Assembly: GCA_910592005.1 (NCBI GenBank)
Contig: CAJVPP010002407.1
Span: forward strand, 1-14,962
Source: Funneliformis mosseae
Taxonomy: Eukaryota; Glomeromycota; Glomeromycetes; Glomerales; Glomeraceae
Reading direction: 5' to 3'
DNA length: 14,962 nucleotides
How positions within the stretch are numbered: position 1 is the first letter of the stretch; each line of letters starts with the position of its first letter. The translations under genes were made by a program, and so were the position numbers. The notes under the pieces are model-generated. The model worked only from the letters and a program-made list of their open reading frames with translations. It did no database searches and was not told where the DNA came from. Below, in pieces: positions 8,879-14,962 of this stretch.

Positions 8879-9085
8879 CTTTTAATACCTCACTGTACAT
8901 GCAAATGGAATCCTTATACCTTTTCACATATAGATCTATCAGAGAGACACATAGTTAGATTTATGCCTAGCGATCTCAAAATTATGAGTCTACCAAACCT
9001 TCATAATATTTGCTTTTCCCTCAATATTTACTTTTATAATAGATTCTGTATTGCAACTAGACCTCCTTTTACATTTTTCTCATGA
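8879..9085 (+). pseudogene. Unrecognised open fragment abutting the mariner insertion
   Basis: The frame is open for 68 codons, from just inside the transposon's right end (8879) to TGA at 9083-9085. Outside the element it reads CKWNPYTFSHIDLSERHIV, RFMPSDLKIMSLPNLHNICF and IATRPPFTFF. The length is unlikely by chance in such AT-rich DNA, so it may be the 3' side of a gene split by the transposon. I do not recognise the family, and I see no convincing partner left of 7219. Confidence 0.3.
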
Positions 9086-9172
9086 TTGTTTGAGGAAAAA
9101 ATAAAGAATAGAGGTTAATATGTTTTTTTGAATATATATGCAAAAATTATTATGTCGCACAAGACTTGACTG

Positions 9173-9242
9173 ATGATTCACTTATTTTTTTGTTGCACAG
9201 AAGTGGCTCAGCAAATTTCTCTGAGCTAATTATCACTGCTCC
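9173..9242 (+). repeat. Diverged direct repeat, copy 1
   Basis: It shares CACTTATTTTTTTGTTGCAC, a GCTCAG-AAATT-TCTGAG core and a TATCACTGCTC end with copy 2 at 9867-9952. Copy 2 carries an extra 15 bp or so in the middle. In the overlapping reading frame the copies give SANFSELIIT and SVNSSELKIT, so they may be duplicated coding sequence. Confidence 0.7.
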
Positions 9243-9844
9243 AGTTGATGATCAGTATTTCGAACACAAAATTAAATATATGCTAACCAGAGATAAACAC
9301 AATTATGACAAGTAATACTAATATTAGTTTTGATAAAAGCCAAATTCAATTATATGAAATGCTTTTGTATAAGAAGAAAGATATAATAGCTATTCAGAAA
9401 AAACCCAATATGAATCCAGTTCAGGGGAAAGGACCTATTGAGAATAGAAATCTGATAGTATTGAATCAAAGCAAAAAGAAAAACACTTGAAGATTCATTT
9501 GGGCTATTATTTGATTTAGTAAGAGAATTAATAGAAATACAGGAAGATCTCGATGTAGATTGTCACCCATTTATACTATATTATATAATAATATGCATGA
9601 TCTTAAGGGATAAATATATGGGAAAAGGTCACTTAAGACATTATATCATTTGCTTTTATATTTGGAAGTGGATATAAGCATGATTCAAGATCATCTTGGT
9701 ATTGTCAGTCATTATGATCAGGAAATAAGTGGATTAAAAAAAGCCAATAAAAATGCAAGAATATATCTTCAAAACTTCTTACCTTTAGCAGGTATTAATA
9801 TGCCTAGACTATTTTCTGCCAAAGGTAAAGTCCAGAGGGAGTAA
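9183..9844 (+). pseudogene. Unrecognised decayed coding region between direct repeats
   Basis: At least three open pieces in the same orientation can be chained by frameshifts. The first (about 9189-9305) includes HRSGSANFSELIITAPVDD and FEHKIKYMLTRDKHNYDK. The second (about 9305-9490) has NISFDKSQIQLYEMLLYK. The third is open from about 9470 in another frame with KRKTLEDSFGLLFDLVREL, IEIQEDLDVDCHPFILYYI and LRDKYMGKGHLRHYI. A last shift leads to YLEVDISMIQDHLGIVSHYD, GLKKANKNARIYLQNFLPLA and INMPRLFSAKGKVQRE, with TAA at 9842-9844. The amphipathic, Leu-rich, charged composition is protein-like, but no domain is recognised. The C-terminus 'LPLAG...AKGKVQRE' might be gag-like or viral-like; that is a guess only. 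Confidence 0.45.
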
Positions 9845-9866
9845 AAATGTTTTATTTTTCTAAGCA

Positions 9867-9952
9867 ATGATCCACTTATTTTTTGTTGCACAATCTGACT
9901 GAAGGCGCTGTGTATAGCTCAGTAAATTCTTCTGAGTTGAAGATCACTACTC
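9867..9952 (+). repeat. Diverged direct repeat, copy 2
   Basis: It matches copy 1 (9173-9242) over ATGATYCACTTATTTTTT and TGTTGCACA. After a short insertion it continues through AGCTCAGTAAATT, TTCTGAG and GATCACTACTC. It lies just after the stop of the decayed coding region, so the two copies bracket that region. Confidence 0.7.
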
Positions 9953-10038
9953 TAAACTGATTGGCTTAGAAGAACAATTATCTTTTTATGCAAACTCTAG
10001 CTTCTGTGCCAATCTATTCAATGTTAATTTAAGACTAA

Positions 10039-10425
10039 TTATATAGGCTTCTTGTCAAAATTCAGGTGCAACCCTGCTAGAAACACCTTTTTAATATTTT
10101 TATTCACATCTTCTATAATATCATCTAAGCTTTTCATATTGTACAAATTGCTATTAAATCCTATACTTTGTTATATATGCCTATATCTTTAATCGAAAAA
10201 ATAATATTAATGATAAGCATCTGACTTTAGATATTCACATAGCTCAGGATAATCAAACATGCTTACAACTCTGTTTTGTTTTATATTTTTAACAGTAATA
10301 AAGCCGGTTGCCTTGTTGCCAAAGGTAGCTCCATATTTGGTTAGATTGCATAATGGCAAATACTGCGTTAGGTTAGTAGTAAACTTACCCATTGTCTTGC
10401 ACTAATTATTTCATGACTTAACCAT
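10039..10425 (-). pseudogene. Unrecognised small protein relic
   Basis: The longest clean part (10207-10392) reads MGKFTTNLTQYLPLCNLTKY, GATFGNKATGFITVKNIKQN and MFDYPELCEYLKSDAYH. The same frame continues both ways with only stops in it. Upstream an ATG at 10423-10425 gives MVKS-stop-NN-stop-CKT before MGKF. Downstream, after three stops, it gives SIGFNSNLYNMKSLDDIIED, VNKNIKKVFLAGLHLNFDKK and a TAA at 10039-10041. One frame held over about 129 codons with five internal stops points to a real gene lost mainly by point change. No family is recognised. Confidence 0.5.
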
Positions 10426-10543
10426 TACCAGTTAGCTAATCTGCTTAGCCGATTTAATTAATCTGATTGGCTATGTACCTTACCATTAAGGCACTTCGCA
10501 AAAAAAATAACTGAATATTTATTGCTTCAGAAAAAATCTAATA

Positions 10544-10997
10544 CCGTATTTCTCTGAAAATAAGCAACGTAATTTTATTATAAAGTTGCTTATTTTCAGG
10601 TAAAATTTTTTTTAATATACTGTATAGTTAAAAGTTTGATTTTTGTGTTATAAAATTAACATAACTCTAACGTGATCACTGATCATTTAATATACATTAC
10701 ATGTATCGTGAACTAGTTTACGAAGTTGTTAGTAGTAGAAGTGATTAATATATTTAATTGTATTAAAATTTTGCAATTAATATGTGTATTTTTGATAGTG
10801 ATGTAAGCAATTATTTCATTAATAAAATACTTTTTTTGGTTTATTTGAGCTTTATTTTATTATTTAAAATGTTCTTATTACATTACATATAGTTTTAATG
10901 CGAAACTAATTAAATATTCAATGTGTTACTTATTTTTGGGTATTATTTATTTTAAGAATTGCTTATTTTGAGGGTTGCTTATTTCGGAGGAATACAG
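10544..10997. mobile_element. Non-coding pogo/Tigger-like MITE with TA duplication
   Basis: The left end is CCGTATTTCTCTGAAAATAA then GCAAC (10544-10568). The right end, complemented, is CTGTATTCCTCCGAAATAAG then CAAC (10974-10997). They differ by three transitions and one A insertion. TA flanks both sides (10542-10543 and 10998-10999). The CTGTATTCCTCCGAAA-type terminus and TA target are those of pogo/Tigger-like elements. At 454 bp without an open frame it is non-autonomous. It lies directly 3' of the polymerase-helicase relic. Confidence 0.82.
10554..10599. repeat. 15-bp perfect hairpin inside the MITE's left end
   Basis: CTGAAAATAAGCAAC (10554-10568) pairs perfectly with GTTGCTTATTTTCAG (10585-10599) around a 16-nt loop. 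The stem overlaps the terminal inverted repeat, so the end sequence is present twice in opposite orientation. A related AATTGCTTATTTTGAGG lies at the right end (about 10957-10973). Confidence 0.88.
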
Positions 10998-11076
10998 TAA
11001 TTATGTAAGTATTGTAATTTGCTTTCTTCAAATTGCATATATGCATTATACTACTAATCTAGATCATCAGAATGAA

Positions 11077-11245
11077 CTAGACTCTATGATTTCAGTTGCA
11101 AAGAAGACAAGTTAAGCATGCATTCCCTTTGATATACCTCAAACTATTGTAAATTTGATCTACTGTCTATTGGAATATATCTCCTGATCGATCTCATTTG
11201 AATTTTATTTCTATAAGACATAATACGCATCTGTCTTCTTGAATA
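11077..11245 (-). other. C-terminal HNH-like zinc module of the fusion protein
   Basis: The order is QEDRCVLC, then FKxDRSGDIFQxTVDQIYNS (x for stops), LRYIKGNACLTCLLCN and a final NHRV after a stop. The CxxC...TVDxIxNxxxxIxGNxxLxCxxCN layout is that of HNH-type zinc-binding nuclease modules. The HNH His before the GN turn reads Tyr here. I name it HNH-like because catalysis cannot be judged. Confidence 0.6.
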
Positions 11246-11442
11246 CATTTTAATATGAGGATATAGTTAACTATTAGATTAAATTCACAGCCCTTTTCCT
11301 TGTCCTGACCCATATATTTGATAAGTTTTTTCTGAATAGATGGTCTCAATTCATGCTCTAACCGTCTATTCTTTTTTACCTTTTCAATCTCTTGAGCAAT
11401 TTCAGGAGGTAATGAAAGCGTCTCAACCCGAATGAGTTGGCT

Positions 11443-11484
11443 TAAATATTTCACACAACTAATTACTAAATATATTAGATTATC
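11443..11484 (-). other. Helicase motif VI, Arg lost (NLIYLVISCVKYL)
   Basis: SF1 motif VI has the form YVA-x-S/T-R. The arginine finger position reads Cys (TGT), one C-to-T change from CGT. A TGA stop lies just before NLIYL. Confidence 0.7.
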
Positions 11485-11538
11485 TCAAACTAGATTTTTA
11501 TCAATAACCCAAACACTCTATGGAGCTTTAAGGGTTAT

Positions 11539-11565
11539 TCCTTAACTAATGTGAATAGTCATAGC
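11539..11565 (-). other. Helicase motif V with internal stop (AMTIHIS-stop-G)
   Basis: The SF1B (PIF1/RecD-like) motif V is T-x-H-x-S-Q-G. Here the Gln position is TAA, one C-to-T change from CAA. The preceding open frame (11542-11757) is a good helicase 2A-like segment with ELVKNDIICLPLNTLFDEFL. Confidence 0.75.
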
Positions 11566-12142
11566 ATATTCAAGTTTCCAATATATAACTTTTTTATCTG
11601 CTAATATATCTTTTAAGAATTCGTCAAAGAGTGTATTTAAGGGTAAGCATATTATATCATTTTTTACTAATTCCTTTTTTTCAGATGAGCCAGGGATCAG
11701 AACAAGATAATTTTGTTTGCATCCATCTTTTAGCCTATAGATTAATAGAATCAGCACATTGGGATATTTTATCTAATGAAGTTCTAAAGCATTTTTGGGA
11801 AGCAATTCTTCAAGAAAGTAGATGTGCTGATAAGATATGATCTGATGGCTTCTATTTACCTTTAAGATATTCCCATTTTTTTGTAACTGAAAGTGCTTTA
11901 TAGAATAGGTCTAATTGTACTCTATTATTTTGCCGTCACATTTTTTTCTTAAGCTCTTGTAATCTAAAACATTTAGCCTGATAGTCAGTCAAGACTTCCT
12001 CATAGTAATCAGTTCGCTCTTTTAAATAACTATGAGATATCTCTTCAAAGAATGATAGAAGCTAAGCATCGTCTTCATAATAGATTACCTGATACTTCTG
12101 TTCTAGCAAATAGTTAATAAATATTTTGAGAATATGTCTAGG

Positions 12143-12172
12143 TATCATATATACCTCATCCCAGATAACTAC
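12143..12172 (-). other. Helicase motif II / Walker B (VVIWDEVYMI)
   Basis: Four hydrophobic residues precede Asp-Glu, as in SF1 DExx boxes. RWNSVEEWTPERMRER lies just before it, across a one-base frameshift. Motif III follows at 12065-12082 as YYEDDA, in place of a GDxxQ-type loop. Confidence 0.75.
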
Positions 12173-12348
12173 TTGTGAAAATTTCTTTCTCTCATACGTT
12201 CAGGAGTCCACTCTTCTACACTATTCCACCTAAAGAAGCTATACCAAGTTTAGGCTTTTACCTTATGATCATTTTGGAAGTCTTTAACCAATACATTCAT
12301 ATGAGTAAAGATTACTATGTTTATATCTTTAAAGATTTGAATTACGCA

Positions 12349-12378
12349 TATTATCTTCTCAGAATCACCATCTCTATT
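12349..12378 (-). other. Helicase P-loop position, degenerate (NRDGDSEKII)
   Basis: It sits about 68 codons before motif II, where an SF1 Walker A (GxxGxGKT) belongs. Only one Gly, a Ser and the Lys remain (DGDSEKI). It is followed by IFKDINIVIFTHMNVLVKDF, which fits the strand and Ia region of SF1 helicases. ATP binding would be lost. Confidence 0.6.
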
Positions 12379-12909
12379 GAGATATGAAACTCAAGATCTT
12401 GTAATAGAATTATGAATTAATAGAATAATACTCTCTATAATATTTTTAATCGATTTTCAATACCTATTTTTTAGCCAGTATATGATATTAAGATCTGATC
12501 CATGAATCTTCTCACCTTTATCACACTATTGATCAGGCTGAATTTCTTGAATCTTTTCCTCTTTTAGTAGCTCAGACTCTTTAGTAATAACTCTACTAGG
12601 TTTGGTATTCTTTCAAGAATCTAAGCGAAAGTACCATTCCTTAAAGTAAACAGCATATACGAATGGCTTATGCTCATTACATGATAAATAGCCTGTTATT
12701 CTGTTTACGTAGTGAACCTTCACTTTTTTGGCAAATTCTTTGACTGCTTCTTTTGAATAAAAGTCTCCTGCTTCACATATTGCATAAGAAGAAATTTTAT
12801 GCGAATATTGAAATTTACTGGTATCTGCCCTTTCCTTATAATTGAGAGAGTGCTTAGCTTGCTTAAAAAAGGCAGATACATTTTCAATTTTATATAAGGC
12901 ATTTCTTCG

Positions 12910-12939
12910 TATATATATAGAATCTATTGCGATTCTTAC
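12910..12939 (-). other. Polymerase motif C (VRIAIDSIYI), Thr lost
   Basis: The family pattern is x-x-D/A-T-D-S-I. Here the Thr before the catalytic Asp reads Ile (ATA), as one C-to-T change would give. The preceding HINLLEIL...NEVV matches the 'A-R-x-x-L' helix before motif C. Motif C lies 3' of the small MITE. Confidence 0.72.
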
Positions 12940-12998
12940 CACTTCATTAGAATTAAATTTTCAAAGTATTTCTAGCAAGTTTATATGAACATATGAGA

Positions 12999-13149
12999 GG
13001 GTTTCTAGGAAAATCAGATTTTGAGAAATTTTTGATTTAAATTAAAAGCTTAATATATTTTAATTTAATAACATCAAAAACTAAAATGCAATAAAAATTT
13101 CAATTTTGTTAAAAAATTTTCAGAACCTGATTTTCCTAGTAATCGACCC
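12999..13149. mobile_element. 151-bp MITE inserted in the polymerase domain
   Basis: The left end is GGGTTTCTAGGAAAATCAGA then TTTTGA. The right end, complemented, is GGGTCGATTACTAGGAAAAT then CAGGTTCTGA. Both share CTAGGAAAATCAG and a near-identical continuation. Flanks ATATGAGA (12991-12998) and ATATGTCA (13150-13157) look like an 8-bp target duplication with two changes, which would fit a hAT-type MITE. It splits HLQALMLTY from YVHINLLEIL between polymerase motifs B and C. Confidence 0.8.
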
Positions 13150-13341
13150 ATATGTCAGCATTAAGGCTTGCAAATGTGTATATTAGAGCTATTGACCCTC
13201 ATAATACGTAAGTATATGCTCCAGTGGATATTTATCACTACCAGCATATGTTCCCTCTTTAATACAATCCTAAATTAAGAAATTAAGCTCGCCTTCATCT
13301 ATTACAACTCAATAGGTCAGACGTTTTTCTTCAACCTTATT

Positions 13342-13371
13342 TCCTTGAGTGAACTTCCCTATGATTGCACA
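13342..13371 (-). other. Polymerase motif B (CAIIGKFTQG)
   Basis: It aligns with the K-x3-N-S-x-Y-G-K-F motif of protein-primed family-B polymerases. The GKFxQ half is kept, while the NSxY half is divergent (CAII). It lies 127 codons after motif A. Confidence 0.65.
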
Positions 13372-13721
13372 ACTAATATCCTAATTTTTAGGCAATCATA
13401 CTTTTGTTTACTTGGTAAGAGAAATAATAGCTTTACTTATAATTACACTTTCTAGGATACCTACTTCAAGAAGATATTGTAGAAGTATAATAGGTGTCTA
13501 ACATTTTGTCTTCCCACATCCTTCTCCACTTTGACAGGTAAAGTGTTTTCTATACCAAATAGAAATTACTGAATGAATATTAGAAACAAATCTAAAGGAT
13601 CTTACTTGTGCAAATTCTGTAATATCATCAGATAACAATTTCCTATTCACTATTACTCAGACGAGATAGTGTGTTAGATGACCAAATCGTTTAAACTATG
13701 AGGAACATTCTCTTGATTATG

Positions 13722-13751
13722 TATACTTGCTGGATAACATTCCTTCATGTC
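13722..13751 (-). other. Polymerase motif A (DMKECYPASI)
   Basis: This corresponds to the D-x2-S-L-Y-P-S motif of family-B DNA polymerases, with the catalytic Asp, Tyr and Pro retained. Just downstream the frame reads HNQENVPHSLNDLV and then hits stops and a frameshift (about 13620-13660). Confidence 0.72.
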
Positions 13752-14688
13752 TATACATACAGCATTTTTAACTTGATAATTAGGCGCATTTCAGTGTCCT
13801 TCATACCTATGTTGACACAAGATTGCTTTATATTTTTATACATACTAGCTAGAGTAGGATGCTAATCGTTAATCTCGTTAGCAAGTTTACCTCTAACATG
13901 ATTAGTACCAAATATCTGTTCTGCTAACCCAACTATTTTAAGCAATTTTAGGGACTTCCGCTTCCTTTCTTTATTAATTATTCCTTCCTGAAATTGTCAG
14001 TCTACTGCATCTTCAAATAATTCCTTACATGCTTTTATAATATTTGTATACTTTATTCATATTTTAAATATGTAACTATCTTCTAGAACAAATTGGATTA
14101 TTGACTGGATCTCTTCCAATATTTCTTCTTCTCTGAGTCCAAGTTCAATAAGCCATATTGCTTGTGATCCTTAAAGAGCTTTATTAATAGCCTTCCATGC
14201 ATTATTATTATGGTACTCCACCATTTGATCTCTTAAAAAGTGATAGTTTCTTGGGAATGCATGGCTATTGTGAACTACCATTTTTATCTCTTCAAACTTA
14301 CCTGTTCGATATTTTTCGCTATTAAAAATAATGTTACAAGTAATTTAGTCAACCTCTTAAGTATCTTTTCTAATTCTGTTACATCCTCTACTTGAGCACC
14401 AGGATAGCGTATTCTTTTTTCCCATGTGCTAATTTTTTGCTTACGTGTACTGGTAAACCCATATCCTCTTTTTGTTTTTTCAAAATGCTTTATTACTCAT
14501 TAGACTACACAGTTAAGTATACCATCCTTTATAGACATTAATCGTTTACTATTTAGCTTCCAGATTTGATACAACCCATATACAACTGCATTTACATCAA
14601 GTTTTATATATTTTGATTATTTTTCACTTTGAATGATCTTAACTAAAAATTATTCATTAATTCTTACTGTCACCAGGTTCATTTTCAT

Positions 14689-14962
14689 TTATCTTAATGT
14701 TTAAGTTAAAAGGCTGCAATAGCTGATTCTACACGTTGGAGTTTCTGACCTTAGGATTTTCTTTAAGTCCTACAGGTATCCGTTATACTTGAATCAACTC
14801 GGCAATTTATTACGTCTTAGAACTTAAGATATGTTAGTTGAACTCGTAATAATGAACTCAATAGCAAGTTAGTGTAGTATATCATAACAATCCTAGGTGA
14901 AGGACAACGTTGAAGGGAAAAGTAACTTGTGTAGATTTAAATGGATTCCTTTATTTATAACT
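14689..14962. other. 5' flank of the polymerase-helicase relic, no gene
   Basis: I find no supportable coding sequence on either strand. On the minus strand an AT-box reading TATAAATAAAG lies at about 14949-14959, some 260 bp before the ATG. It could be a TATA-like element, but in DNA this AT-rich it may be chance. No terminal inverted repeat matching the region 3' of 11077 was found. Confidence 0.4.

Larger units (their letters stand above)
7221..8895 (-). mobile_element. Tc1/mariner-type DNA transposon, degenerate, TA target duplication
   Basis: The 30-bp terminal inverted repeats are TAGTGGGGTATTAAAAGTCA... (7221-7250) and the complement of 8866-8895 (CAGTGAGGTATTAAAAGTCA...). They match at 26 of 30 positions, and all four differences are transitions. 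TA flanks both ends (7219-7220 and 8896-8897), as expected of Tc1/mariner insertion. Inside lies a dead DD34E transposase on the minus strand. A longer inner inverted repeat (about 7254-7297 with 8465-8508) ends before a second TAGTGAGTAC-type terminus at 8530. The right side therefore has two candidate ends, discussed as a finding. Length is 1,675 bp. Confidence 0.88.
11077..14688 (-). pseudogene. Family-B DNA polymerase / SF1 helicase / HNH-like fusion protein relic
   Basis: ATG at 14686-14688 starts MKMNLVTVRINE. About 1,150 codons in one orientation can be followed through roughly a dozen stops and several frameshifts. The long N-terminal part includes DVNAVVYGLYQIWKLNSKRL, AIWLIELGLREEEILEEIQS and NKERKRKSLKLLKIVGLAEQ. 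Polymerase motif A is DMKECYPASI (about residue 312), motif B CAIIGKFTQG (about 439) and motif C VRIAIDSIYI (about 530). LQALMLTYV/HINLLEIL stands between B and C as in protein-primed polymerases. The helicase part has a ruined P-loop NRDGDSEKII (about 717), motif II VVIWDEVYMI (786), motif III YYEDDA (815), motif V AMTIHIS-stop-G (988) and motif VI NLIYLVISCVKYL (1015). A CVLC...CLTCLLCN module ends it. The fusion suggests an element replicating its own DNA. I remember the family as repeated in Rhizophagus-type genomes. Confidence 0.82.

Noticed and set aside
11631..11840. Plus-strand open frame of 69 codons
   Set aside because: It is antisense to the helicase segment between motifs III and V.
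12175..12387. Plus-strand open frame of 70 codons
   Set aside because: It lies opposite the P-loop to motif II stretch of the helicase on the minus strand.
11077..14688. Reading the polymerase and helicase parts as two separate genes
   Set aside because: Both are on the same strand with continuous decoded sequence between motif C and the P-loop (open frame 12613-12942, then further in-frame segments), and no start or stop arrangement suggests a boundary. Only intact copies can settle it.
1..14962. Alternative genetic code (stop codons read as Trp or Gln)
   Set aside because: All three stops appear at positions of different expected residues, and frameshifts are common in the same relics. 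Decay explains both; reassignment does not explain the shifts or the lost catalytic residues.
1..14962. Bacterial or phage origin, CRISPR array, tRNA or rRNA genes
   Set aside because: I saw no operon-like intact genes, no regularly spaced repeats, and no tRNA box pattern or rRNA-like block on either strand. The families recognised are eukaryotic.

Overview
The window is strongly AT-rich eukaryotic nuclear DNA made almost entirely of decayed, multi-copy genes and transposons. I found no intact long coding region. The protein relics look like lineage-expanded families that I associate with arbuscular mycorrhizal fungi (Glomeromycotina, Rhizophagus/Gigaspora type): Crinkler-like proteins, a BED-finger/hAT-derived protein, a coiled-coil 'MSSELE...' family and a polymerase-helicase protein. 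This assignment rests on remembered family signatures and was not searched. Almost every relic carries several in-frame stops plus frameshifts. Many stops lie where the family would have Trp or Gln, which is what G-to-A or C-to-T change produces.

Layout. 1-782 (minus): 5' part of a BED-finger/hAT relic, cut by the window edge. 783-1279: no gene, but a cluster of short palindromes. 1280-1901 (minus): relic of an uncharacterised protein. 1989-3648 (minus): relic of a coiled-coil protein. 3707-3988 (plus): small cysteine-containing relic, divergent from the previous one across 58 bp. 4039-4613 (plus): unrecognised decayed coding region. 4810-6187 (minus): nearly full-length Crinkler (CRN) relic. 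6677-6994 (minus): a second, CRN-header-like N-terminal relic. 7221-8895: Tc1/mariner element with TA duplication, terminal inverted repeats and a dead DD34E transposase, with two candidate right ends. 8879-9085 and 9183-9844 (plus): unrecognised coding fragments. The second lies between two diverged 70-86 bp direct repeats. 10039-10425 (minus): unrecognised relic. 10544-10997: non-coding pogo-like MITE.

11077-14688 (minus): the most interesting locus. It is one decayed gene of about 1,150 codons joining a family-B (protein-primed type) DNA polymerase palm (motifs A, B and C recognisable), a superfamily-1 helicase (P-loop position and motifs II, III, V and VI recognisable) and a C-terminal HNH-like CxxC...CxxCN module. 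A 151-bp MITE sits between polymerase motifs B and C. The architecture suggests a self-replicating selfish element, or one captured from one. This copy is dead: the P-loop is ruined, the TDS of motif C reads IDS, motif V contains a stop and the Arg of motif VI is Cys.

I see no working pathway here. The window reads as a transposon and multigene-family graveyard.
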